From Purpureocillium takamizusanense (Eukaryota; Ascomycota; Sordariomycetes; Hypocreales; Ophiocordycipitaceae): DNA of 64,000 nucleotides. Of this stretch, positions 22,909 to 33,259 are shown in pieces. Positions within the stretch are counted from its first letter, which is position 1, and each line of letters begins with the position of its first letter. The notes beneath the pieces were generated by a model, which saw nothing but the letters and a program-made list of their open reading frames with translations, was not told the origin of the DNA and did not search any database. The stretch covers positions 3,286,001-3,350,000 of the forward strand of contig NC_063069.1 of assembly GCF_022605165.1 (NCBI RefSeq), read 5' to 3'. The position numbers were made by a program, and so were the translations under genes.

Positions 22909-23777
22909 GACACATTTGGGGGCGCAACAATATTTCCCTCCTGCGCAGTCGTTTGTTAATTAGTCGACTTGGCGAAGCGTTTGACTTGAGCATGCGCATC
23001 TTTGCGGTCACACCTTGATACAATATGGGCGAGTCAGAGCAACGCAGCCCAAGATGCCATTAAGTGCTACAATCATGGAGGAGCATGTTTGCACTAGTGT
23101 CGCATGTTTGTGTGTACAGTATAGCATATTATTGCACGTCAACTCGGAAAGTCGAAGGTTTGGGGACGATTGGTAACTGCGATGGTGATATACGTTGCGT
23201 GAAGATACCCCCCCCCCCTGACTCTGGGCAAAGCTCGGACCCCAGCCTTGAATCGGCTTGACTTGGCTGTTCATTTCACCGGCAGGGCCACGGTGGGACC
23301 TACATAGCCGCTGCCGGCCTTTTTCACAGCTAACAGCTATTATTGTCACATATACACGGATGGCCGATTGCCTTCATGTTGCGCGTGGATACACTCCCGA
23401 ATTCTTACCCACTCGAAGCCAGACTCGGCCCTTCCGTGTGCCCATCCCCATATCGTTGACAAAATTGCACGACAAAGCCTTCTCTGTCTCAGTATTTATT
23501 GATGGAGATGGAGTTCGCAAATCTCCAAATTATTTTGGCGCAGAATTCGACACGCGATCCGCGGGAAGTGCTTTGCGGAGGGCGCCGCGATGTCTAGAGG
23601 ACTGTTCCGGAGATCTCCGGGGACCATGTACAGGTGGCAGCGCCATGGCATGGTACCCGTGGCTGATGTGTGCCCTCATTAGTAGTTCAAGTCAACAATG
23701 ATGATCCAAAATCTTTTCCCTTTGCTTTGGGCAGGTGCTTTCACCTGCACTCTACACTGCCGCGCGATATCGATGTT
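22909..23777. other. Intergenic spacer
   Basis: An 869-bp tandem spacer between the permease and the seven-helix protein. It has a short C run near 23209-23217 and one CTCGGAA at 23143-23149. No gene seen. Confidence 0.5.
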
Positions 23778-25062
23778 ATGGCAACGTCTGGTGGTTCAAA
23801 CGATGCCGGCAATTCACTTCTTCGCGATGTCTGGGGAGTAACGTCAATCGCAATAGTTGGTACCATCCTAAGATTGGTTGCGAAATTTCGACTGCGGCAA
23901 ACACGATGGGATGATGCACTCATCGTGACAGCCCAGGTCAGTCAAGTGGGAAGGCCATATACCAGCGTCAAAAAAGATTCTACCAGAGTTCCTCACACTA
24001 AACAAACAGATTCTGGCCATTGCCGGGTCCATATTGATTACATTTGGCGTCCATAACGGGTTTGGCCAACATGTCTGGGACATTCGTCCCGTAGATGTCG
24101 GGAAAGTCATCATGTTCGACTACTTGGCCCAGGCCTTCGGTATTGCAGGGTCTTGTCTAGGGCGTATCGGCTTTACTATCTACATCATTGGACTACTTGG
24201 CACAGACCGAACACACAGGATCATACTTTGGACCTTGATTGGAATGCAATCAGTTGTCAATGTGGTCTCAATCATGATCATGTTCCTGCAGTGCCCGGGC
24301 CATGGCTCCGCCATCTGGAACAAGCCGGGGAAAACAGAGTGCTGGGATTCCCGCGTGCAAGCATATTACGGATACTTCCAAGGCTGTAAGAATATTCAAT
24401 CTGTCTCCAGGGATGCCATCAATGTGATAATAGGTTGACGATCGACACAAATAGCAATCAACTCTGCGACAGACCTCTACCTTGCTGTTTTCCCGACCTA
24501 TGTGTTCTTGAGCTTGAACATGAGGTGGAGAACTAAATTCGGGTTGACGATTCTCTTGGGGCTGGGTCTTTTGTCGGTTCCATCCTTTTCTACTGGCTGT
24601 ATGTCGATTTACGCTGACTTGTTACCGCTGAACAGCGCAATGGCTGCATCCATCGTGAAAACGACCCAAGTCATTGTGTTGGCACGCCCCGACGACGACC
24701 CTACAGTAGCAACTATCAATATGGACCGATGGCTATATATCGAGACTTACCTGGTCATCACCGCAGCGTCAATACCCTGCATACGCTCCCTGATACCCTT
24801 TAGGAACCGCAGGAAGCTTAACAACGGCAGCAACTCTTACGAGCTTTATTCAAGATCTGCAATTCCGGCAGGCTTGCCATTTGCCAGGAGGACGGAGTTG
24901 TTTAATGCTGATTTGAATGCAGAGAGCGACGTACACAACCATCACGGAAGCGAAGAAAACATCCTTGGTGTGGACGACGGCCAAAACTCACGTACACCAA
25001 AGTTAAGAATTGTGAAGACAGTGGAGATATCTGTGTCAGCGGGAAAACCAACTGGGTCCTAA
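23778..25062 (+). CDS. PTH11/rhodopsin-like integral membrane protein
   Basis: Four exons (23778-23936, 24007-24385, 24455-24572, 24636-25062) give 360 residues. The last intron is 63 nt and stop-free, but splicing restores the family sequence GLGLFAMAASIVKTTQV. About seven hydrophobic segments are visible, with the characteristic patterns RQTRWDDALIVTAQ after helix 1-2, GRIGFTIYIIGLLG, a conserved Cys pair (QCPGHG, TECWD) and QGSINSATDLYLAVFPTYVF. This is the fungal-specific rhodopsin-domain family that includes Pth11-like receptors in the plasma membrane. There is no N-terminal CFEM domain. The C-terminal tail is hydrophilic and acidic. Ligand and pathway are unknown. It is convergent with the alpha/beta hydrolase gene at 25585. 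Confidence 0.85.
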
Positions 25063-25584
25063 GTTCCTTTGTACTCCGATAGTTTGCCTCCAACTATCTC
25101 ATTGGGTTTTGGAATTGGTTTACACTTCACATCATTGAAGGCATCAACGTCAAGCTTCTTTGGTTTTGCATTTACTGGGATCAACTATTACACTACCTTC
25201 TGTCCTAGTGTTCGGTGATGGCTATTGTCACAAGCACACCTTCTTATCTCACGGAGAACATTCAACGACATGTCAAAGCTCGTTTGGAATATGGGCCAGA
25301 GCGCTTCGTGTACTAAAGACACGCGCAGAATCCCAAATGTCTGTGATTGCGCGCTACCCACGGGCAGCGTGCTCAGGATGGCACCGAGTATTCAGCAGCG
25401 ATAAAATAGTGATGTATCGTGTGACTTATGTTATTCTTGAGGCGCAGATGAGGATAATCGACTTAATGCACTTGATATGATCCTTTTTGATTGTACTATT
25501 GCACTGAAGAGGCCACAGCACGTATGCAGATGTAGCCGACATTGATACGCGAGTTTCCATGGTTGAAACCCGCAAGCAAATATC
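25063..25584. other. Convergent 3' spacer
   Basis: A 522-bp region between two converging genes. Nothing recognised beyond AT-rich 3'-end sequence. Confidence 0.5.
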
Positions 25585-26514
25585 CTACGCCGCCAGACTC
25601 TTGCCGAAAAAGTCAACCACCTTTGGGCCAGTCTCCCTCAAATCATCATAGAGATCGAAGTGATTCTTTCCCTGCACTGTGAACAATTCCTTGGGGTCCT
25701 TGGCCGCTGCGATGGCCGTTCGGCTGTAATGGTACGTCTGCGCCGCAGACCCGGCAATCATAAGCAAGGGCCGTGGCGAAATGAGGTGTTGAAAGTTGAA
25801 CGAGTCGTATGAGACCATGAGGTCGTAGCTCGATAGTGGGACAAGGTGATCCGATCGCTCGTGTTCGCCTCTCTTTGTGCCGTAGTACTGCGCCGCATCC
25901 CTGAAGAAGGGGTCGGCGTTCTCAGGCACCTTGGAGGGGTCTGTCTCGAACATGGGCGGCGGCTGAGCGCCCGGAGGGATAAGGTTCGCATTCCGCCATT
26001 GACCAGCAGCCTGAAGAGCCCCGACGATGGCTTCCGCATTCTCAGTTTTGTCCTCCTGCACGCCCCCGTTGCGGGTCATACGTCCGACACACGCGGCGCT
26101 CACTGTGGCAAGCGCCTTGATGCGGGCATCAGATTGCGCAGCGTACGACGTGTAGCCGCCAGACGCGCAAATACCGAGCACCCCGATGCGCTCTGGATCG
26201 ACCTCACCCTTGAGGGCTGTCAGGTATGTGACTGCCGCCTTATTATCCTCCACACGTTGGTGTGGATCTTCGAGGCCCCGAGGCTGTCCGGTACTCTCGC
26301 CTTGGTACCCGGCATCAAAAGTGAGTACGTAAAAGCCGCCTTGGGAGAGCGCTCGAGCGTAATCGGTAGAGGTTTGCTCCTTGACTCCCGTCATAGGGTG
26401 ACTGACGACCACGGCGGCTCCTTTGCGATCGGGAGACCCTCGCGCGGGAGCGTGTAGCTCGCCACAGATTTTCAATCCGAAGGAAGGGAAATGAATTTTC
26501 GTCGGAGAAGACAT
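25585..26514 (-). CDS. Alpha/beta hydrolase, YcjY/af380-like
   Basis: A single exon of 309 residues from the ATG at 26514; an upstream in-frame ATG at 26643 would add a poorly conserved 43-residue tail and was not used. The fold landmarks are VVVSHPMTGVKEQ (oxyanion region), the nucleophile elbow GVLGICASGGYTSYAA, RPLLMIAGSAAQT (acid strand) and GKNHFDLYDD (catalytic His). The elbow reads G-I-C-A-S-G-G, so either the Cys, as in dienelactone hydrolases, or the Ser could be the nucleophile. Fungal relatives of this type include hydrolases and acyltransferases in secondary-metabolite clusters (for example the fumagillin polyketide transferase), but no synthase is nearby. Cytosolic by lack of a signal peptide. 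Substrate unknown. Confidence 0.8.
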   Translation of the reverse strand: MSSPTKIHFPSFGLKICGELHAPARGSPDRKGAAVVVSHPMTGVKEQTSTDYARALSQGGFYVLTFDAGYQGESTGQPRGLEDPHQRVEDNKAAVTYLTALKGEVDPERIGVLGICASGGYTSYAAQSDARIKALATVSAACVGRMTRNGGVQEDKTENAEAIVGALQAAGQWRNANLIPPGAQPPPMFETDPSKVPENADPFFRDAAQYYGTKRGEHERSDHLVPLSSYDLMVSYDSFNFQHLISPRPLLMIAGSAAQTYHYSRTAIAAAKDPKELFTVQGKNHFDLYDDLRETGPKVVDFFGKSLAA

Positions 26515-27169
26515 TTTGATGTTATTTGAAGATGGCGAAGATGCTGGGCGTTGGTTCTGGCAGCAAACATGACCGCAGAAACCATGCGCGCCATAAAGCC
26601 ATTTATAGAATTTCGATAAGGCATGAGTGCGGGATGACGTCAAGACGCCCGAAATTATCGGGATTTTCGGGTTCAGGTTCGCACTGTACTAGCTCTACCA
26701 GCACCAAGCTCCATGCGGAAATCGGACTCATAGCTCACAGTGGCAACACACGCAAAGTTCTTTCAGTGATTGGGGCACCGCCCCACAAGGCCGACTCTTC
26801 ATGGACTGAACATTACGGGACTCGTGTGCGAAGCCTAACGAACTCAAACACGGCGTCATGACACGACGGTTCGGAGATACACCAGGGGCAAAACGTGGCA
26901 GAAGATACCGAAGATCGACCTATGTTGTACGCTCAATCTGTTAGACTAAGAGCCTAGTAGCGTCGAGTTCGACACATATTGTAGGGCTCTTTAATGGGTT
27001 GAGACAGGCTAAAGCCTACTGATAGTTGAGTGAGAAGTGATCGGTCGGCCTGATATTTACGGTGGCGGTGGCATGTGAGGGGGCGCGCCATCACCCCATC
27101 GCCAGATCGAATTGGTCGTTCTTGACGTTAGGATCGGGACATCTATGGCTTCAACTTATCTAAGAACAA
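26515..27169. other. Intergenic spacer
   Basis: A 655-bp region between the hydrolase promoter and the 3' end of the DUF3468-type gene. No gene, repeat or RNA recognised. Confidence 0.5.
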
Positions 27170-28425
27170 TCATTCCTGCTCTTCCGGACCCAGTACTATA
27201 TAATTACTTGGATTGTATAGTGACCATCCCACAAGTTTCCTCAGGAACCCGGACAGCCCTAATGACTTGAGACCCCCTCGGGCCTTGACCATCTTGGTGA
27301 TTCCTTTACCATGCGCATAGAAAGCCTCAACATCCCCTTCGAAGTACTAAAAGGCTGTTAGCAAACCGATGCGTTTGCCCGCACACGAGACATGACGCAC
27401 CGCTTCTGTCGCCATGAGCAGAGCTAGCGAAATAGTCGCATCGCTAGCCATGTCCTGGGAGGTGATTGCTTGCATTGCCATGTTGAGGCACATTTGGCGG
27501 TACTGCAGCTTTTGAAGCGTGAATTTGGCTGTGTTGGTGTTATCAGTGATGCTGGCGTAGTTCCGGCAGGCCACATGGAATATTGCGGCCATTAGGCTAG
27601 GCTCAGTCATGGCGAAGGGGACCCAGATAGTCCTCATGGCGGCAGCAAAAACGGCATCATCTTCCTTGTGATGGCAAGCCTTATACCCGTACATGATGAC
27701 ATAGTCAAAGTCTTCGCATCGTTCCTGATCGTTAGTGCATGAACAGCATTGATGGCGGCGAGAGATTGGAGAGGGGAGGGGGATTCCGTACAAAAGTCGA
27801 AGAGATATTGTTCATTGTTCGAGAGAGCCCTCGCGAATCCTTGATGAGCGTCTCCCCGAGCGCCTCCTATCAGCTGTATGGGATTAGGAACCCATTCTCG
27901 AGCGAGGGTCACTTCCTCTTTGTTGGGAGCGGCTAATGCCGTGGTGCCGTCGGTCGTGTTTTTGGGGGCAAGCTTGCGCGGCTCGATATTTGAGTTATTT
28001 TTTCGCAAACGTAACCTATTGCTCTGGTCGTGTGGGCGTGGTACCACCTGCTCATACTTGTGCTCTTGGGGTCCTTTATCCTCTTGCTGCTGTTGCCCAC
28101 GATTGGCTATTTGGGGAGGTCCAGAGCGAAGTTCCACCGTCATGGGCTGCGTCGGGAGCAGCGGAACGGGCTGTGTCTGCTGTTTTCGTTCTCGTTGAAG
28201 AGCACGACCATGTTTTGCCACGTGCGATCTGATCAATGTCAGGCTCCGGGGAGTGACACCATCGCTTGGGTGGACGGTGTTGATGAACTGGAGGGTGGGG
28301 GGCCCCGGCTTCTTCGGGCCAGCCTTTTGTGCTGTACGCCTCGGGCTGTTGTCTCGCCTCGCATTTTCGACCGCATCAACGTGTATAATTTGTCGTCGTT
28401 CCATCACAGGTGGCTGTGGGTTCAT
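27170..28425 (-). CDS. Fungal DUF3468-type (tachykinin-like) regulator
   Basis: Three exons (28425-27792, 27711-27401, 27346-27170) give 373 residues. The first ATG in frame is 28425. Near residue 45 is PTLQFINTVHPSDGV followed by a basic SLTLIRSHVAKHGRA, the N-terminal block known from fungal proteins labelled tachykinin family or DUF3468. A basic, glutamine-rich linker follows, then the helical domain SNNEQYLFDFYFDYVIMYGY and SLMAAIFHVACRNYASI. The third exon, absent from any long open frame, continues the family with YFEGDVEAFYAHGKGITKMV and RARGG-like KARGGLKSLGLSG. These proteins resemble the non-DNA-binding half of Zn2Cys6 factors and are presumed nuclear. The protein ends earlier than typical members, so a further 3' exon or truncation is possible. 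Confidence 0.7.
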
Positions 28426-30232
28426 CACCAGGTTTCTTCACGAGGATCTCAGCGAAACCAATTGGCGGCTTGGAGTCCAAGCAGTTGTGGTGGTCGACAA
28501 TTCGTCTCCATTTCGCCAGGATGCGGGCCGTGAAACTGTTTTAAATACCCGCTGAAGAGGGCCGAGGTGGAATCAAGTGCTTATTATCTGGCTTGCTCAG
28601 CTTCGCCATCCAGCACAGTCGCCCACCAATAAGGCAGCGCGCCACGGCAGTCGGTCATCCATAGCAGCCGGTGGCGTTCCAGGGGGGGGGGTGTTCTCGC
28701 GGTTGTCGCTCACCGTCTGTGGTGTTGCTCCACGACATGTTTGGAGAGTATGTCCGTGAATGTGCTTAGTTGTTTCATTCGCACCACCCTGCGGGCTGGC
28801 ATGTTGTCGTCCGAATTCGTTATCAATCGGGTCGCGCCGCCGCGCTCAATCGTGTATACCCGAGGGATCTTGAGCTAACAGCACGTCATCGATCGCCATG
28901 AACTGACAATCCAGGTAAACCTTTCGCATGACGTTCGGGTGGTATTCTTTAAGCAAGTGGCCGAAACAAGTGTTGATACGTTGACCACATGCCTCCGAAA
29001 ATTGGTCGCTGTGCATGTAGCAATAACAATACTGACGTCGGCAGTCAATTTCTTGTCGGTGGTGTACGATTCGTTTCCTTTCTTCTTCAAGCTCCCAGTC
29101 GCACAGACCACGGCACACAAGCTCTACGGTCACAATATTCTCCACGGAGTTGGTCGTGGTCTTTCGCATACTCCTGCTCCATCGTTGTCAACACAATACT
29201 AGGCGCACCGTACTCTATCGCGATATGATCGGTCCTGTGTATGCGGAAAACAATCAGCCTTTGAAGTTGAGCCATTGTAAGAGTCGAAGTTGATCATGGC
29301 AGTGCTCATACGGCAAAGCGCTGGGAGTCTTCGACGGCATTGTCAAGGCCATTCGGCACAGTGCAGGGAGTGTCAAAACAGCTCCACGTTGCGTTTAGCG
29401 AGGCTTATAGATTTGTGGAATCCGGCGACCAACTCTGTGGAATATCGAGAGTAATGGGTTCTTTTGTCGCGATGTTTGATGACCTATATATTTTAGTGAG
29501 GTGGATTTAGAAGAAGTCGTACATGGTGTGCGGTGAGAGCGTTTGCTCGAGACACGGGACGACCTCCTCATTTTATATCCAGCGCTGCCAGGATAAATCT
29601 TCAGTGACTGGGGAAACAGATCCACGAATTTTCTCTCCGTGATATCTTGAAATCAATCATAGACATGTGTCGCTATGCTGATGATTCGGCGCCCAGCAAG
29701 TTCCTCTTCTGGTCATAGTCTAAGTCGCCGTGCAAGTCCGTCTACCCGCACGTATCTAGCGATGAGAAATGGCTTATTAGGTCACCGGCCGTTGATTGGG
29801 GGGACCAGCTCTTCAGCAAGTTCCTTATTCGCTCTAGCGCCACCACGTTGTCTTACGCCTCCCCGGCCGTCCCGGGTCCCCTGACACCCCGGAGCGAATT
29901 TCGTTTTATCTACAGAGTGCCATATTCCTATTTGTAAGGCTGGCTGACTTGACTTCCGTATATGAGCCTGGGAGCATGAGATAGCAGAGGCCGCGGGACT
30001 TGCTTGAATCGACTGCCCAGTAGAGTCTAGTTAATCAGTGCTGATATTCCGGACATTTCTGCGCCCTTCAGTTGTACGCCACAAGCATGGTCAATATTCT
30101 CGTCATTACAGAAGAATAAATAACTGGCCTGCCTCGCCGAAGACTTATAGCTGACCTCAAACTCAACTCTACTCGGCTTTCACTCCAACCGCTACCCAAT
30201 CCCCTTTACAGTTTCTCAATCTCGTGGAAACC
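28426..30232. other. Gene-poor spacer, 1.8 kb
   Basis: Between the divergent DUF3468-type gene and the SDR gene. It holds one weak minus-strand gene candidate (28846-29396) and otherwise nothing recognisable. The last 60 bp before the SDR start are pyrimidine-rich, as in many fungal 5' leaders. Confidence 0.4.
28846..29396 (-). CDS. Unrecognised cysteine-rich ORF, possible multi-exon gene
   Basis: A 107-codon open frame (29169-28846) encodes a cysteine-bearing, charged protein with the stretch CDWELEEERKRIVHHRQEID and RRQYCYCYMHSDQFSEACGQ. Upstream on the same strand, a segment around 29310-29390 reads TWSCFDTPCTVPNG and LDNAVEDSQRFA and ends at a GT donor. It could splice in phase to the large frame through a very short middle exon (gacCGATCA.., near 29236-29216) and an acceptor just before 29162. 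No start codon for such a model was found. I do not recognise the family. It may be a real small gene, a fragment or chance. Confidence 0.3.
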
Positions 30233-31054
30233 ATGTCTACTCCCTTGCGCTTCATCTCCAAGCTTCATGGCCGACGTGTCCTTGTCCTAGGTGGGACGTC
30301 AGGGATTGGCTTCGCCGTTGCTGAGGCCGCCCTCGAGCACGGAGCCCATGTTATCGTCAGCAGCTCCAACCAAGAAAAAGTCAACAACGCAATTACACGG
30401 CTCCGCAAGGTGGCTTGCCCTCTCGAACCCAATTCTTCCGATCCTGGAACCACGCACGTCACTGGCAAAACTTGCAACGTTGGGAACCGAGCTACCCTCA
30501 AGGCCAACTTGGAGGCATTACTCGAGTTCGCAACGTCCAGTCGCACGCAGCTATTGGACCATGTCGTCTACACGGTCGGAGACCACATTGTTATGGCGAC
30601 ATACCGGCAGAGCACGGTAGAGGACCTCGAGAACCGACAGCTTGTCCGTCTCACAGCACCCGCAATCCTCGGGGGTCTGCTGCCCAACTACGTGACCAAG
30701 TCACCGACCAGCTCATACACGCTGACGTCTTCCACCACTGCCGTCAAGCCGCCGCCTTTGTTGACGTCTTATACCACGCAGACTGTGGCTGTTCAGGGAC
30801 TCGCGCGTGGCTTGGCGGTTGAGCTGAAGCCGGTCCGCGTCAACGCAATCGAGATGGGGCTCGTGCCGACTGAGATGCATGACCCTTGGCCGCAGGAAAT
30901 GAAGGACTTCGTCTTTTCCAAGTACAAGGATGCGACACTGACAGGGAGCCTGGGGAACGTTGTAGATGCGGCAGAGCCGTATCTCTTTTGCATGAAGAGC
31001 GCGTACATAACGGGCACTTCGATTGTCTCGGACGGCGGCAATAGCTTGGTTTGA
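30233..31054 (+). CDS. Short-chain dehydrogenase/reductase, atypical active site
   Basis: A single exon of 273 residues from the ATG at 30233. The Rossmann cofactor motif VLVLGGTSGIGFAVAEAALE is clear near residues 14-33, and the C-terminal YITGTSIVSDGGNSLV closes the classical SDR fold. The active-site segment reads YTLTSSTTAVKPPPLLTSYTTQTVAVQGLARG in two parts: the Ser is present, but the Tyr is followed by TTQT, so the usual Lys of YxxxK is a Thr. The NNAG-type strand is also altered (VVYTVGDH). A subset of fungal SDRs has this form; their chemistry is uncertain. It could still bind NAD(P)(H). It stands alone between long spacers, with no obvious pathway partners. Confidence 0.8.
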   Translation: MSTPLRFISKLHGRRVLVLGGTSGIGFAVAEAALEHGAHVIVSSSNQEKVNNAITRLRKVACPLEPNSSDPGTTHVTGKTCNVGNRATLKANLEALLEFATSSRTQLLDHVVYTVGDHIVMATYRQSTVEDLENRQLVRLTAPAILGGLLPNYVTKSPTSSYTLTSSTTAVKPPPLLTSYTTQTVAVQGLARGLAVELKPVRVNAIEMGLVPTEMHDPWPQEMKDFVFSKYKDATLTGSLGNVVDAAEPYLFCMKSAYITGTSIVSDGGNSLV

Positions 31055-32961
31055 CACTGGTCGCGGCCCCTCTTTACCACCTAGATATTGGTCAAATTTA
31101 ATTTAGATACTCATTCGAGCATTGATGATAACCATCAGTCTCAGTCTCATAAAATGGAGGACAACGCGCTGAGATCCCGAGTGCGAAGAAGTAATTGCAA
31201 TATTCTTCCTCAGATTATAAAAACGCGAATGAATAGCCCAAACCCCAATGCGCTCTTCCGCTCTGGCACTGCCTCCAACACACCACCTCCAAGCCTGAAG
31301 CGTCAGTCAGCCGTAAAAGCACATCAGATATTTTTTGGGGGGGGGGGGGGGGCCTACTGGCCCTGAAGCAGAAAACGCGAACTTTGAGCGCGTACCAAGC
31401 AATACTAGTATCAATGCCAGATCCAACAGCGTACACAACGCCCTTTCAATCTCCTTTGCTCCGCCCAGCCCAATCTCCACGACTCAATCCCGAGACCCAG
31501 AGTGTATTTCTTGAAAAGCACTCCGCTTTGTCTAATAAGCCTTGATTCTCGACGGAGGTCTTTTGGTCGAGAGGTATGACGAGATGCATCGACACGCCTC
31601 GCATACTTTGGCGTCCAGGTGGCCTCCCAGTTGGAGACTGTTCGTGTTCGCTGGAGGTTGAGGAGGGACGTAGGTGTGGCCGTTGCAGTGAGACGCAGGT
31701 GGGAGACACAGAGGGTGGGCGCCAGGCGGACACCAAACCCCAATTGCTGAGGTTTTGATGAGCGTGCTGGTTGCCTTGGCGATGTCGGGGGCAACCAGCG
31801 TCGGTACAGTCGGTACATGTGCGTCCAACATCTTTGACTCTGTAAAATCGCAGTGTCTCTTTGATTCTGGTAGATTTTTTGAAGAGTTTGAATGTGGTGG
31901 AGACCCTCGTCCTAGGGAGAGAGACCTTGGTCTGCGTTTAATACTTTTCCTAAGCAGAGGCGAAGAGCCAACCTCGAGAGCACCAGACGTGGCGGCCGCT
32001 ACAGTGTTGGGCATACGTGCCGAGCTGCCGAATAAGTGATTGAAAAACACATCATTAAGTAACGGATACAGCTTTGGCCCTGGAGCCCGAGACATTCTGT
32101 CACGCGCGGTGTCGGTATCAGTGCCAGCTGGCAGATGTTCTCGCATCCTCTACACTTGCACGGAGCGATGGACGGCCCGTCGTCCACGCCCCGAAGACGG
32201 CCCTTTGTCACATATCCTAGCAACATAGCCACGGCCTGTTCAAATGCTCACCTCTGAAACCGGCCTTGCGTCATCACAGTCGTGGCGAACCCACTCGCCC
32301 ATATCTCCTTCAGCCAATCTCTTCAGTAGAATGACCGAGGCTACCACGGTGGCGCATCGCCAGCATGGGGCAAAGAGTCCCTTGCCTCGCACGGAATGCG
32401 TCGAGCTTGGGACCGAGAGAACTCCACGGCCTCTCAGCCGCTCCTTTGACTGTGTCGTTCTCCGCCGCGCAATGGCCTTTCCACGTTTCATGCCGTTGGC
32501 GCTCAGTCCTTGTCTGACTTCATGTTCCTTAGCTCAACACCCGTCATGCCGACAATAATGTCTGTGTATATTTCCTCACTTAAACGAACGAGGCCAATGC
32601 TAGTCTTGGGTAACCTTCATGGTGAATCTAGTTATGATGCTGTTTTTGTCGCCGTGAGACGATGCGAAAGAGAGAAAAACTCAATCTGGGCACATGCACA
32701 TTCGCCGCTGCCTGGGCTTGTACGATTGGGCGAAATCGGAATCTCGGCTCAGTCCAACCCATGACATGACAAGTATCGTTGATAGCGAGAGTGCTGGTAC
32801 TCATGTATCCTTCCACGACATGAGACAGAGGCGGGCAATGGGCTTTGCTCCAAGTCACACTAACAACGTGTATTGCCTTATCCCCCCGTCTACATAACAC
32901 TCGTGATCCGTCCCACCTCCCCGTACTTGGGGTCATGGTAGTGCTGGTGACCAGGCGGCTA
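31055..32961. other. Gene-poor spacer, 1.9 kb
   Basis: It holds a 16-nt G run (31337-31352) and a minus-strand open frame of 204 codons (32146-31532) rich in Pro, Ser and Thr with no recognised domain, no splice partner I could support, and no homologue I know. I leave it unannotated as a gene. Nothing else was recognised. Confidence 0.4.
31337..31352 (+). repeat. Poly-G run (16 G)
   Basis: Sixteen consecutive G after six T. A mononucleotide tract of this length is prone to length error in sequencing and to slippage. Confidence 0.9.
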
Positions 32962-33259
32962 TCAGCTTCCGGTGGCGGAAGGCATGCCAACAGGACAGTC
33001 CGACTCGGTGCCTTGCTCGCGACAGCAGTTCTCGAATGTGACCAGCGTCATCCGGTTTTTGGGGCACCCCCGTGCGAGGAGCTGCTGAAGCCGGTGTTTC
33101 TTCGGCTCGATTGCAGCCTCCTTTGCAACATGCTCTTGTTACGCTGACATCTTTCTTGCCATCCTTCATACAGTGGCAACTCTCGTTGGGCAAGTTGTAA
33201 TCAATGGCGAAAGTAACCGAGACGAGGGCGAAAATGGCGATGAAGGTGGCGAGGTGCAT
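32962..33259 (-). CDS. Small secreted cysteine-rich protein
   Basis: The signal peptide MHLATFIAIFALVSVTFA is followed by SCHCMKDGKKD. A two-exon model (33259-33149, 33084-32962, phase 0, donor gtcagc) yields 77 residues ending FENCCREQGTESDCPVG, restoring the C-x-C ... C ... FxxCC ... C layout of many fungal small secreted proteins. Without splicing, the frame instead runs to 32933 with a 108-residue product whose tail lacks this pattern; a one-base frameshift near 33118-33122 could also explain the split. The cysteines suggest a disulfide-bonded extracellular protein, possibly an effector-like protein; no activity is known or implied by sequence. It is isolated among gene-poor spacers. Confidence 0.6.

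Noticed and set aside
27739..28555. Plus-strand frames with hydrophobic stretches
   Set aside because: Antisense to exon 1 of the DUF3468-type gene; the hydrophobic run is the complement of its Gln/Lys-rich linker.
6335..31054. Secondary-metabolite cluster around the P450
   Set aside because: No polyketide synthase, NRPS, terpene synthase or prenyltransferase is present in the window; the enzymes fit catabolism better.
31532..32146. 204-codon minus-strand open frame
   Set aside because: No domain, low-complexity Pro/Ser content and no supportable splice partners. It may be real, but I cannot support it as a gene.
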